A stretch of DNA of 64,000 bases from Pseudomonas sp. NKUCC02_KPG (GTDB taxonomy: Bacteria; Pseudomonadota; Gammaproteobacteria; Pseudomonadales; Pseudomonadaceae), in contig NZ_JAHKRC010000005.1 in the NCBI RefSeq assembly GCF_019345465.1, positions 124,001 to 188,000 on the forward strand, written 5' to 3'. Position 1 is the stretch's first letter, and each line of letters begins with the position of its first letter. Shown here one piece after another: positions 51,150 to 59,643 of this stretch. Below the pieces are notes generated by a model that saw nothing but the letters and a program-made list of their open reading frames with translations, did no database searches and was not told where the DNA came from. Both the position numbers and the translations under genes were made by a program.

Positions 51150-52082
51150 ATGGACACTTTGCAAAACATGCGCGCCTTCAGTTGCGTGGCCGAAGCCGGA
51201 AGTTTCACGGCTGCTGCCGTCATGCTGGACACAACCACTGCCAACGTCTCGCGCGCGGTCTCCAACCTTGAGGCCCACCTGCAAACACGTCTGCTTAACC
51301 GCACCACCCGCCGCATCGCCCTGACCGAAGCCGGCAAGCGTTACTTGCTGCGCTGCGAGCAAATCCTGGCTTACGTCGAGGAAGCCGAAGCCGAGGCCAG
51401 CGACGCCCACTCGCGCCCTGCCGGCCAGTTGAAAGTGCATACCATGACCGGTATCGGCCAGCACTTTGTGATCGACGCCATTGCCCGCTATCGCAAGACT
51501 CACCCGGATGTGACCTTCGACCTGACCTTGGCCAATCGCGTGCCGGACTTGCTCAATGAGGGTTACGACGTCTCCATCGTGCTGGCCAGTGAGCTACCGG
51601 ATTCGGGCTTTGTGTCCCAGCGCCTGGGCATCACCTACAGCATCGTCTGCGCATCGCCCGGTTACGTGAAAGCCAACGGCACCGCAACCACACCCAGTGA
51701 CCTGCTCAACCACGCCTGCCTGCGCCTGGTCAGCCCGGTGATTGCACTGGACAAATGGGTGTTCGAAGGGCCGGAAGGCCAGGAAATGGTCCTGATCAAC
51801 TCCTCGCCGTTTCTGGTCAACTCAGCCGATGCGATGAAAACCGCGATCACCAGCGGCATGGGTGTGGGCGTATTGCCGGTCTATGCCGCCATCGAGGGCC
51901 TGCGCAACGGCACACTGGTGCGCATGCTGCCCAAGTACCGCTCCCAGGAACTGAACCTGTACGCCATCTACCCGTCGCGCCAGTACCTGGATGCCAAGAT
52001 CAAGACCTGGGTCGAGTACTTGCGCGGCTCGCTGCCGGAAATTTTGACCGCACACCAGACTGAGCTGACCACCTACAGCTAA
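51150..52082 (+). CDS. LysR family regulator of the efflux operon (AaeR-like position)
   Basis: 310 residues. MDTLQNMRAFSCVAEAGSFT with NLEAHLQTRLLNRTTRRIAL is the helix-turn-helix region, followed by an effector domain of the CrgA/AaeR-like group. It is divergent from the four-gene efflux operon across about 220 bases, the arrangement of aaeR to aaeXAB. It probably responds to an aromatic acid, but the ligand is not visible in sequence. No perfect inverted repeat was found in the gap; T-N11-A sites are likely but not singled out. A REP-B pair follows. Confidence 0.9.
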   Translation: MDTLQNMRAFSCVAEAGSFTAAAVMLDTTTANVSRAVSNLEAHLQTRLLNRTTRRIALTEAGKRYLLRCEQILAYVEEAEAEASDAHSRPAGQLKVHTMTGIGQHFVIDAIARYRKTHPDVTFDLTLANRVPDLLNEGYDVSIVLASELPDSGFVSQRLGITYSIVCASPGYVKANGTATTPSDLLNHACLRLVSPVIALDKWVFEGPEGQEMVLINSSPFLVNSADAMKTAITSGMGVGVLPVYAAIEGLRNGTLVRMLPKYRSQELNLYAIYPSRQYLDAKIKTWVEYLRGSLPEILTAHQTELTTYS

Positions 52083-52085
52083 CCC

Positions 52086-52179
52086 TGTAGACGCTGCCGG
52101 GGGCTGCGAGAGGATCTTCACTGGCTCCGGAAAACGGGCTGCTACGCAGCCCTTCGCAGCCTTCGGCAGCGACTACAGG
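52086..52179. repeat. REP-B inverted pair
   Basis: CTGTAGACGCTGCCGGGGGC and the reverse AGCCTTCGGCAGCGACTACA flank about 50 bases with an inner stem GGGCTGC...GCAGCCC. Confidence 0.85.
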
Positions 52180-52246
52180 GATTGGCGCAAGGCGGGCGGG
52201 AATGTTAGCGTGCTTACATTCCCGACAGCCGATGAGCCTTGTTCCG

Positions 52247-53236
52247 ATGAGCCTTTCCAGCACAAAGAAAACCGTACTCGCCTTCAGCCGCGTCACCCCC
52301 GAGATGATCGAGCGCCTGCAACAGGACTTCAACGTCATTGCCCCCAACCCCAAGCTGGGGGATATCAACGCACAGTTCGATGAGGCCCTGCCCCACGCCC
52401 ACGGATTGATCGGCGTCGGCCGCAAGCTGGGACGCAAGCAGCTGGAAAACGCTACACAGCTGGAAGTGGTGTCCAGCGTGTCGGTGGGCTACGACAACTA
52501 CGATGTCGACTATTTCAACGAGCGCGGCATCATGCTCACCAACACCCCGGACGTCCTCACTGAAAGCACGGCTGACCTGGGTTTTACCCTGATCATGAGC
52601 AGCGCCCGCCGGGTCGCGGAGCTGGACGCATGGACCAAGGCCGGCCAGTGGCAGGCCAGTGTTCCGCCGGCCTTGTTCGGCAGCGATGTGTACGGCAAAA
52701 CCCTGGGAATCGTCGGCATGGGCAATATCGGCGCAGCGGTTGCTCGCCGGGGACGGTTGGGTTTCAACATGCCCATCCTGTACAGCGGCAACAGCCGCAA
52801 GACCGAGCTTGAGCAAGAGCTGGGCGCTCAGTTTCGCAGCCTGGACCAACTGCTGGCCGAGGCGGATTTCGTCTGCCTGGTGGTGCCGCTCAGCGAGAAG
52901 ACCAAACACTTGATCAGCCATCGCGAACTGGGCCTGATGAAGAAAAGTGCGATTCTGGTGAACATCTCCCGTGGCCCGGTGGTCGACGAGCCGGCCCTGA
53001 TCGAAGCCCTGCAAAACGGCACCATCCGTGGCGCGGGCCTGGACGTTTACGAGAAGGAGCCCCTGAGCGATTCACCGCTGTTCCAGCTCAAGAATGCCGT
53101 AACCCTGCCCCACATCGGCTCGGCCACCCATGAAACCCGTGAGGCGATGGCCAACCGTGCGCTGGCCAACCTGCGCAGCGCCCTGCTGGGTGATCGCCCG
53201 CAAGACCTGGTCAACCCGCAGGTGTTCAAGGGCTGA
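52247..53236 (+). CDS. 2-hydroxyacid dehydrogenase (GhrB/TkrA-like)
   Basis: 329 residues, D-isomer-specific 2-hydroxyacid dehydrogenase that likely reduces glyoxylate, hydroxypyruvate or 2-ketogluconate. The nucleotide-binding loop GIVGMGNIGAAVARRG, and the catalytic Arg (ILVNISRGPVVDE), Glu (GLDVYEKEPL) and His (LPHIGSATHETREAM) are present. KKTVLAFSRVTPEM near the start matches the Pseudomonas version. ATG 52247 is used; ATG at 52232 or 52202 would add 5 or 15 residues, and none has a good ribosome-binding site. Flanked by REP pairs on both sides. Confidence 0.92.
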   Translation: MSLSSTKKTVLAFSRVTPEMIERLQQDFNVIAPNPKLGDINAQFDEALPHAHGLIGVGRKLGRKQLENATQLEVVSSVSVGYDNYDVDYFNERGIMLTNTPDVLTESTADLGFTLIMSSARRVAELDAWTKAGQWQASVPPALFGSDVYGKTLGIVGMGNIGAAVARRGRLGFNMPILYSGNSRKTELEQELGAQFRSLDQLLAEADFVCLVVPLSEKTKHLISHRELGLMKKSAILVNISRGPVVDEPALIEALQNGTIRGAGLDVYEKEPLSDSPLFQLKNAVTLPHIGSATHETREAMANRALANLRSALLGDRPQDLVNPQVFKG

Positions 53237-53248
53237 CACTGGGCCTGT

Positions 53249-53335
53249 TGTGGGAGCGGGCTTGCTCGCGATGGCAGCGACGCGGTGTATCAGTCACACC
53301 TCGGCGATCCGATCGCGAGCAAGCCCGCTCCCACA
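53249..53335. repeat. REP-A inverted pair
   Basis: TGTGGGAGCGGGCTTGCTCG and the reverse CGAGCAAGCCCGCTCCCACA flank about 45 bases, between the dehydrogenase and the EamA gene, which converge here. Confidence 0.93.
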
Positions 53336-53345
53336 GGGGGGAGGC

Positions 53346-54242
53346 TCACGCCAGCTTGGCGTTCAGTGCCACCGGTTTGGGCTTGCGAAAGACCAGTACG
53401 TTACCCAGCATCACCAGCACCAGCCCGGCCAAAGCCGGAGCCGTCCACTGATAGCCCTCTGCAAAGGCCGACACATTCAGCGCCACCAGCGGGAACAACA
53501 CCGTGCAATACGCCGCGCGTTCCGGGCCCATGCGCCCGACCAGCGTCAGGTACGCGGTAAAACCGATCACCGACCCCGGTATCACCAGATACAGCAACGA
53601 ACCGACATAACGCGCGTTCCATTCCATGTCGAACGGGATACCCCTGAACACGCAGTACACCGCCAGCATGCTGGCGCCATAGAGCATGCCCCAGGCATTG
53701 GTCGTCAGCGGCTTGAGGCCAGCCTTCTGTTGCAAGCTCGACAGCATGTTGCCCGCCGAAAAACACAGGGTGCCGATCAACGCCAGGCCCAGTCCGAGCA
53801 AAATCTGCGGCGTCGCCGTATGCCCGCTTAATTCCGGCCAGAACAACAAACCCAGTCCGAGCATCCCCAGAGCACCACCGGCAATGACGTTACGGGCGAC
53901 TTTCTGCTTGAAGAAAATCCGCGCATTCAGCGCGTTCCACAACGTTGCAGTGGAAAACACCACCGCGATCAACCCCGTTGTCACCCACTGGCTGGCGGTC
54001 AGAAAACACATGAAATTGACGCAAAACAAACACAGCCCCTGAGCCAGGCATATCAGATGCCCGCGCCTGTTCATCACCTGCAATTTGCGGCTGAGCAGCA
54101 GCACAACAAATAGCACCAGCGCCGCCAGGCCAAAGCGATACACGATGGACACCGGAATCGCCACCACTCCCAGTTGCAGCTTCAGGGCGATCCACGTGGT
54201 CCCCCAGATCAGCACGGTCAACACATACAAAAAAAGATTCAT
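53346..54242 (-). CDS. EamA family DMT transporter
   Basis: 298 residues with ten membrane helices in two EamA repeats, FLYVLTVLIWGTTWIALKLQ opening the first and LLYLVIPGSVIGFTAYLTLV in the second. Likely exports amino acids or related metabolites; substrate unknown. ATG 54242 follows GGAG. It is divergent from an AraC-type regulator with 134 bases between, so that regulator may control it. A REP-A pair follows its stop. Confidence 0.92.
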   Translation of the reverse strand: MNLFLYVLTVLIWGTTWIALKLQLGVVAIPVSIVYRFGLAALVLFVVLLLSRKLQVMNRRGHLICLAQGLCLFCVNFMCFLTASQWVTTGLIAVVFSTATLWNALNARIFFKQKVARNVIAGGALGMLGLGLLFWPELSGHTATPQILLGLGLALIGTLCFSAGNMLSSLQQKAGLKPLTTNAWGMLYGASMLAVYCVFRGIPFDMEWNARYVGSLLYLVIPGSVIGFTAYLTLVGRMGPERAAYCTVLFPLVALNVSAFAEGYQWTAPALAGLVLVMLGNVLVFRKPKPVALNAKLA

Positions 54243-54376
54243 GGCGCACTCCAGACAATGGCTTTCAGTCTGTGCCCGAGCCTGTGCGCGCACTTGCAGA
54301 TTCTTGCGCTTTTGTTGGCCCGGGGCTGGCAGCCCGGGCGCTACGGAGTAGGATGCAAGGCGTTGGAGAACTGACC

Positions 54377-55249
54377 ATGCACACACTGCACACCCTACAA
54401 GTCTTTCAAGCCATGGGCCGCTCGCCCAATGCGCGCCTGGAGAACAGTGCCGAACTGGGTGACGGCATGTCTGCGGCCATGTGGAGCAATCACCACGACA
54501 CCCGGGATTATGAAGCACCGACCCACCACACGTTGTCGTGCTACATCTCTGGCGGCACTGGCACTTTTCGTCGTGAGACACCCGGCGCCAGAGGCGCTCC
54601 GGGCAAGTTATGCGTGCTGCCCGCCGGGCATCAATCGGCCTGGATCATCAATGGCGAGATTCGCCTGGCCCATGTCTATGTCAGCCAGGAGCAGTTTGCG
54701 CTGAGCTGCATCACCCTGCTCGACCGCGAACCACGGGAACTGCAACTGCGTGAAATCACCTTTCAGGATGACGAGCAGCAGACCCGGCGTTTTCACCAAC
54801 TGATTGGCATGAACTGGAACGAACCCGGCGAACGCCTGCTGACCAGCAGCCTGGCGGGCGCGCTGCTCGACCATGCCGTGCTGACACAAGTGGGCTTGCG
54901 CGACGGGTTGCAACTCAAGGGCGGGCTGGCGGCCTATCAACGGCGCCAACTGGTCGACTACATCGAACACCAGTTGGCCGAGCCCCTGAGCATCGGCCAA
55001 CTGGCGGCCCAGTGTGCGCTGTCGCCTTATCACTTTGCGCGCATGTTCCGCGAAAGCTTCGGCGTGCCGCCCCACCAGTACCTGTTGGCCCGCCGCCTGG
55101 CCCGCGCCCGCGACTTGCTGCGCCACAGCGCCCTGGCACTGGGCGACGTGGCACTGGCCTGCGGCTTTGCCAGCGCCAGCCACTTCGCCAACCGTTTCAA
55201 GCAAAGCCTGGGCAGTACACCGGGGGAGTATCGAGTGGCGTTCAGGTAA
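54377..55249 (+). CDS. AraC family transcriptional regulator
   Basis: 290 residues. The N-terminal cupin-like region (about 1-170) would bind a ligand; the C-terminal domain has two helix-turn-helix units (LSIGQLAAQCALSPYHFARM and GDVALACGFASASHFANRFK) with the usual closing GSTPGEYR. ATG 54377 behind GGAG. Divergent from the EamA exporter, a common pairing of AraC regulator and metabolite exporter. It ends at a perfect 30-bp palindrome that separates it from the convergent receptor gene. Confidence 0.93.
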   Translation: MHTLHTLQVFQAMGRSPNARLENSAELGDGMSAAMWSNHHDTRDYEAPTHHTLSCYISGGTGTFRRETPGARGAPGKLCVLPAGHQSAWIINGEIRLAHVYVSQEQFALSCITLLDREPRELQLREITFQDDEQQTRRFHQLIGMNWNEPGERLLTSSLAGALLDHAVLTQVGLRDGLQLKGGLAAYQRRQLVDYIEHQLAEPLSIGQLAAQCALSPYHFARMFRESFGVPPHQYLLARRLARARDLLRHSALALGDVALACGFASASHFANRFKQSLGSTPGEYRVAFR

Positions 55250-55279
55250 CGTTGAGGGAGCAAGCTTGCTCCCTCAACG
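55250..55279. other. Perfect 30-bp palindrome between convergent genes
   Basis: Left half CGTTGAGGGAGCAAG, right half its exact complement in reverse, no loop bases. It begins right after the AraC stop and lies 25 bases from the receptor stop. Probably a bidirectional transcript end or mRNA-protecting stem; no T-run. Confidence 0.8.
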
Positions 55280-55303
55280 AGTCATACCCACAGGTTCCGG
55301 CCC

Positions 55304-57721
55304 TTAAAACTCCAGCGTGCTGGAGAATGTCATTTGCCGCGCATCCCCGATCGAGACGAAGGTCCGGCTGGCCGCCGAGGTGTAGTAAGTGCGGTCGAAA
55401 AGGTTTTTGACGTTGACCTGGAATTTGACCTTCTGCCCTTCGATCCGGGTGTCATAGGTGGCGAAGGCATCGGCCACGGTGTAGCCCGGCAGGTCGAAGT
55501 CGTTCAGGGCATCCCCCGCCCGCTCGCCCACATAGCGGGCACCGGCACCAACCCGTAATTTGTCACCGCCCACGATGTTGCCAAAGTCATACACCGCCGA
55601 CACCGAGCCGCTGTTTTTGGCCACGTTCTGCAATCGCATGCCTTCGTATTTAGTGTCCTTGGTCACTTCGGCATCGGTGTAGGCGTAACTGCCGATCAGG
55701 CTCCACTGTTCGCTCAACTGGCCGCTCACGTCCAGTTCCAGCCCTCGCGATCGAACTTCACCGGCAGCCGAATACACGGTATTGCGGCCCTCGGTGGTGG
55801 AAACCAGTACGTTGCGCTTCTGGATGTCGAACAGCGCAACGCTGCCGGTGATACGCCCGGGAAGATCGAGCTTGGCGCCCAGTTCCCAGGATTTTGACTC
55901 CTCCGGCGCAATGGCCGAATCCAGTACCACACCCCCTGTCAGCGGCGCGATGGTGGAGTTGGGTTTGAACGATTCGGTGTAGCTGCCATAGAACGACAGT
56001 TCATCGGTGTAGCGATAAACCAGTCCGGCACGGGGGATCCATTTCACGCCATTGGTGTCAGTGTTGGCCTTGAACGGAATGGCCTTGCCTGCCAGTTGGT
56101 CGTACTTCTGAAAACGTGCCCCGGCTACCAGAATCCATTGGTCGGTGAGGTGGATGGAGTCCTGGGCAAAGAGCGAGTCACTGCGCAGCAAGTCGGTCTG
56201 GTTGCTGTCACTGGCGCTCACGGTGGTGCCGGCAACTTCCTTGCCATACACCGGGTTTTCATAGTTGAACACGGACTGGCTGTCCTGGCGGATCAGCTCG
56301 GCGCGGTAGATCTTGCGGTATTCATCATCCACGCCAAACACCAGGTCATGCTGCATCCCCGCCGCCTGGACCTTGCCCTGCAGGCTGAAGGTCGAGAAGC
56401 GGTCGGTGGTGAGTGCGCCTTGGGTGCCGTCCATTTTACGGGTCAGGGTGCCATTGGAGTTGACCTGAGTGACGCGCACCTGACTGGCATCGTAGGTCTC
56501 ACGATTCCAGCTGTAGCCGAAATGGGCTTTCCAGTCGTCGTTGAGGTCGTGATCGACTTCGAGACGGTACAGGTCAGAGCGCCCTTCCATATTGTTGAAC
56601 GGCTCATCCAGTCGGCGCGTGGCCGGAATATCCAGCGGATGATTGGTGGCCGGGTTGATCGCCGTACCGCGATCAAAAGGCGTCAAGAATTCCCGATGTT
56701 CGTATGCCAGCAACACCTGCGTGTTGTCGCCATACCAGACCAGCGACGGTGCAATCAGCGTCTCGCGGTGCACACCGAAGTTTCGCCAGTAATCTTCGTC
56801 CTGATGGTCGATGATCATCCGGTAAGCCAGCCCCGAATCACCCAGCGGGCCGGTGCTGTCCAGGCTGCCACCACTGCCGTTTTTGCCCGAGCCATAGGTT
56901 GAGCCACGTACCGTCAGTGCGTTGTACTGCTCAAGCTGCGGTTTTTTGCTGACCACGTTGACCACGCCGCCCGGGTCTTGAATCCCGTAGAGCAACGAGG
57001 CCGGCCCCTTGAGCACTTCGACCCGCTCAGTGGTGGCATTCATCGCCCGCCCCTGCACCAGCGGCATGCCATCGCGCATGATCGAACCGTCGCGGTTGTC
57101 GCCAAAACCGCGCTTCATCACCGAGTCCTGGGTGCTGCCCAGCGTATTGCCCTGGGTGATACCGCTGACGTTGTTCAGCGCGTCATCCAGATTGCGCGGC
57201 GCCTGATCGCGAATCACCTGGGCGGCAACCACGTTGATGGTTTGCGGGACTTCCATGGACGAGCCCGTGCCGCGCATGACCGAAGTGGTGGCCGGTGGCT
57301 GGTAGCTGGTGTCGGTTGAGGCCAGCGAGGTGATGCTGGTGGCACCCAGGTTCAGGGCGCCTGCCGTGGGCTGGGGTTCGAGGGCGAAGGTGTTGGCGTC
57401 GGTACGGCGCGCATTGAAGCCCGACTGCGCGAGCAACTGCTGCAAGGCCTGATCAGCACTCATGCGGCCCTTGATGGCGGGAGCCTGCAGGCCGAAAGGG
57501 GCTTCGTCGGTATAGACCACGCTGAGACCGGTCAAACGTGAGAAGTCGTTCAGGGCCTGGGGCAGCGGTTTGGCCGGCTGGTTGAAATCGAACAACGCGC
57601 TGACCTGCTGCTGCGCAACCTCGGCGGCCATCGCGACGTAAAGCGGGTTGAGTGCCAACCCGGTCATCACTAAAGCAGAAGCCCCCAACCACTGTTTCAC
57701 CGAACTTGCCCTGGACTTCAT
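55304..57721 (-). CDS. TonB-dependent siderophore receptor with signalling (STN) domain
   Basis: 805 residues, outer membrane. Signal peptide to about residue 32 (LNPLYVAMAA). The STN domain (about 40-115: FNQPAKPLPQALNDFSRLTG) signals to the anti-sigma factor; the plug begins with the energy-coupling region and VEVLKGPASLLYGIQDPGGV, and a 22-strand barrel ends in FSSTLEF with the terminal Phe. It resembles ferrioxamine/hydroxamate-type receptors (FoxA/FiuA group), but the ligand is not certain. ATG 57721 (MKSRASSVKQW) has AGGT upstream; longer starts at 57727 or 57769 exist. FecR- and FecI-like genes precede it. Confidence 0.92.
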   Translation of the reverse strand: MKSRASSVKQWLGASALVMTGLALNPLYVAMAAEVAQQQVSALFDFNQPAKPLPQALNDFSRLTGLSVVYTDEAPFGLQAPAIKGRMSADQALQQLLAQSGFNARRTDANTFALEPQPTAGALNLGATSITSLASTDTSYQPPATTSVMRGTGSSMEVPQTINVVAAQVIRDQAPRNLDDALNNVSGITQGNTLGSTQDSVMKRGFGDNRDGSIMRDGMPLVQGRAMNATTERVEVLKGPASLLYGIQDPGGVVNVVSKKPQLEQYNALTVRGSTYGSGKNGSGGSLDSTGPLGDSGLAYRMIIDHQDEDYWRNFGVHRETLIAPSLVWYGDNTQVLLAYEHREFLTPFDRGTAINPATNHPLDIPATRRLDEPFNNMEGRSDLYRLEVDHDLNDDWKAHFGYSWNRETYDASQVRVTQVNSNGTLTRKMDGTQGALTTDRFSTFSLQGKVQAAGMQHDLVFGVDDEYRKIYRAELIRQDSQSVFNYENPVYGKEVAGTTVSASDSNQTDLLRSDSLFAQDSIHLTDQWILVAGARFQKYDQLAGKAIPFKANTDTNGVKWIPRAGLVYRYTDELSFYGSYTESFKPNSTIAPLTGGVVLDSAIAPEESKSWELGAKLDLPGRITGSVALFDIQKRNVLVSTTEGRNTVYSAAGEVRSRGLELDVSGQLSEQWSLIGSYAYTDAEVTKDTKYEGMRLQNVAKNSGSVSAVYDFGNIVGGDKLRVGAGARYVGERAGDALNDFDLPGYTVADAFATYDTRIEGQKVKFQVNVKNLFDRTYYTSAASRTFVSIGDARQMTFSSTLEF

Positions 57722-57750
57722 GCTCATGACCTGTGTGTCGACCTGATACG

Positions 57751-57769
57751 GAATACGAATTTTTCGCAT
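57751..57769 (-). promoter_or_regulatory. Fur-box-like site before the siderophore receptor
   Basis: Minus strand reads AATGCGAAAAATTCGTATT, an imperfect palindrome with 8-base arms (one mismatch) about 30 bases before the receptor start. Compatible with a Pseudomonas Fur site, but weak. Confidence 0.4.
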
Positions 57770-57832
57770 TTTCAAGCACTACACGGATGCGGCCGGGGGA
57801 TACCTCACCTGATGCTGAAAAAAAATTTCGTA

Positions 57833-57919
57833 TGTGGGAGCGGGCTTGCTCGCGATCGGATCACCGCGATGTGCCTGGCGAACCGAGCTGCCTGCATCGC
57901 GAGCAAGCCCGCTCCCACA
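57833..57919. repeat. REP-A inverted pair between fecR and receptor
   Basis: TGTGGGAGCGGGCTTGCTCG and the reverse CGAGCAAGCCCGCTCCCACA flank about 45 bases between two co-directional genes, separating the sigma/anti-sigma pair from its receptor. Confidence 0.93.
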
Positions 57920-57923
57920 GGCA

Positions 57924-58910
57924 TCAACGCAACACAATCAGCCCAAGCACGCTGTGCTGCTCGAACCCGAGCACGCCCTGCAACGAATTGAGCACCGCCT
58001 GCGGGTCCTGGCTGGGAAAGCTGCCGCTGATCCGCCTGGCGCCCAACTGGCTGTTGAGCAACACGATCTGACCGGGGTAATAGCGCTTCAGGTCTGCCAC
58101 GACGTCGACCAGCGGCGTTTTGTAGTAGGTCAGCCAGCCCGAGCGCCAACCCAGCTGGGCCTCACTGTCGACACGATGCACCGCATCGGTCACTCCAGCG
58201 TCGTAGGCCATTTGCTGATCGGCGATCAGAATCTGCTGCGCAGCGTCCTTGCTCGCCTTGACCCCTACCCGCCCGGACAGCACCGTGACTTGCGCGCCAC
58301 CGGGTTGCAGGCGCACCTCGAACTCGGTACCCAGCACCCTCGCTTCGCCGCCCTCGGCATCAACGACAAAGGGATCACCGGTGTGGGTGACGTGAAAAAA
58401 GGCCACGCCGCGGCGCAACTCGACATGCCGTTCGCCAGCGCTGAAGTTCACCGCGATGGCGCTGTCGGCATCGAGCGTAACCCTGGATTGATCGGCCAAA
58501 ATTACGGTGCGTACTTGCCCCGGCGCGCTCACATAATCAGCGCCCAGATCATCCAGCCATCGCGCTGGCTGCCAACCGGCAAACACGCCGACCACCATCA
58601 GCAAACACGCAGCAATGGCCAGACCGCCGGACCAGTGGCTGACGCGGCTGCGTCGGGAAGTGTTCATCGCTGACAGATAACGCTGCATGACCCGTGCTTC
58701 TTCGGCCGCCAGGGTGCTGCCCGCCACTTCGCTCAACTCCCACACCACTTGCGCCTGGGCGTAGGCCTCGGCGTGGGCAGGATCGGCCTGCAGCCAGCGG
58801 CTGAATGTGGCCTGGTCACCGCTATCGGGCTGATCGTGCAGCACACTGAGCCACGCCAGTGCGGTGCGCTCTTGCTCGGGGGGGACGGAAACTTTCGAAC
58901 GACTGATCAC
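57924..58910 (-). CDS. FecR family anti-sigma/sigma regulator
   Basis: 328 residues. The cytoplasmic N-terminal part holds the DUF4880 segment (ALAWLSVLHDQPDSGDQATF, SRWLQADPAHAEAYAQAQ). One membrane helix lies at about 95-112 (GLAIAACLLMVVGVFAG), and the periplasmic FecR domain at about 125-235 (ILADQSRVTLDADSAIAVNF) with an STN-like C-terminal part. It should transmit the signal from the siderophore receptor to the neighbouring sigma factor. Start GTG 58910 overlaps the sigma-factor stop (GTGA), so both are coupled. A REP pair follows. Confidence 0.93.
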   Translation of the reverse strand: MISRSKVSVPPEQERTALAWLSVLHDQPDSGDQATFSRWLQADPAHAEAYAQAQVVWELSEVAGSTLAAEEARVMQRYLSAMNTSRRSRVSHWSGGLAIAACLLMVVGVFAGWQPARWLDDLGADYVSAPGQVRTVILADQSRVTLDADSAIAVNFSAGERHVELRRGVAFFHVTHTGDPFVVDAEGGEARVLGTEFEVRLQPGGAQVTVLSGRVGVKASKDAAQQILIADQQMAYDAGVTDAVHRVDSEAQLGWRSGWLTYYKTPLVDVVADLKRYYPGQIVLLNSQLGARRISGSFPSQDPQAVLNSLQGVLGFEQHSVLGLIVLR

Positions 58911-59467
58911 AACGCTGTCTCTGATGGCGGCTCACGCAGACTGGCCTTGCAGGCCTCCAGGGCGCGCATCATATGTTTTTCGACGGCACTTTGGGACAGG
59001 CCCATGACCTTGGCGATCTCGGCATAGGTACGACCGTGAATCCGGTTGAGCAAGAAGATATGCCGCGTGCGCTCAGGCAGGCTGCGCAAGGCGGCCTCGA
59101 CCTGACGCAAATCATTGCCCGCCTCCAGCGCCGCCTGGGGCTCGCAACCGTTGGCGTCCGGCTCGGGCTGCCAGTGATGGTTGATCCGCTCGCGCGTACC
59201 TTCGCTGCGCAAGTGGTCGATGGCGATGTTGCCCGCGCAACGCAGCAAATAGGTGCTGAGTTCTTCGACTTGCACCAGGGGCCGCCGCCAGAAACGCAGA
59301 AACAAATCCTGAACCAGATCGGCAGCCGTTGCCCGGCATCCGACGCGACGGCTCACCAGCGCTTCCATTTGCGGACGCTGGGATAAAAACACCTGCAGAA
59401 AATGCGCACGTCCTTGGCGGGCTTCGCGGGTGGGACCATTCTCAGGTTCGGGTGGGATCATGGACAT
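58907..59467 (-). CDS. ECF sigma factor, FecI-like
   Basis: About 186 residues. Region 2 is at about 25-90 (RRVGCRATAADLVQDLFLRF, then LSTYLLRCAGNIAIDHLRSE) and region 4 at about 120-175 (LRSLPERTRHIFLLNRIHGR with TYAEIAKVMGLSQSAVEKHM). Iron-starvation type. ATG 59467 or 59461 is likely; neither has a clear ribosome-binding site, and the open frame to 59587 would add an unsuited hydrophobic stretch. A Fur-box-like site sits about 33 bases upstream. Divergent from a second FecI-like gene. Confidence 0.9.
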   Translation of the reverse strand: MSMIPPEPENGPTREARQGRAHFLQVFLSQRPQMEALVSRRVGCRATAADLVQDLFLRFWRRPLVQVEELSTYLLRCAGNIAIDHLRSEGTRERINHHWQPEPDANGCEPQAALEAGNDLRQVEAALRSLPERTRHIFLLNRIHGRTYAEIAKVMGLSQSAVEKHMMRALEACKASLREPPSETAL

Positions 59468-59499
59468 CGGCGCGCAGGTTAAAAGGAAAGCGATACTAA

Positions 59500-59514
59500 T
59501 GATAAATATTCTCA
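59500..59514. promoter_or_regulatory. Fur box upstream of the left fecI-like gene
   Basis: On the minus strand TGAGAAT-A-TTTATCA against the 7-1-7 consensus TGATAAT-N-ATTATCA: 12 of 14 positions agree. It lies 33-47 bases before the sigma-factor start. Confidence 0.75.
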
Positions 59515-59595
59515 TATGCAAAAGCAGATGACGGGGTGCGCTGCTGTCATTGATCAGTGGTGATTGCTCAATGCAATCAGGCACCACTACAATGC

Positions 59596-59610
59596 GAACA
59601 ATTCTTGTTC
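59596..59610. promoter_or_regulatory. Possible Fur box upstream of the right fecI gene
   Basis: GAACAA-TTC-TTGTTC, perfect 6-bp arms, within AATGCGAACAATTCTTGTTC. The GCGAAnnATTCT frame recalls Pseudomonas Fur sites. It ends 34 bases before the TTG start. Confidence 0.5.
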
Positions 59611-59643
59611 TCTAAAGCGTTTTCAGCGCAGCTGGAGTGGTCG

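Noticed and set aside
54310..54345. GCCCGGG-rich imperfect palindrome before the AraC gene
   Set aside because: Imperfect and low-complexity GC; not distinct enough to call a regulatory site.
53249..57919. Repeated GTGGGAGC units considered as a CRISPR array
   Set aside because: Units are inverted pairs far apart at gene ends, not direct repeats with regular spacers, and no cas genes are present.
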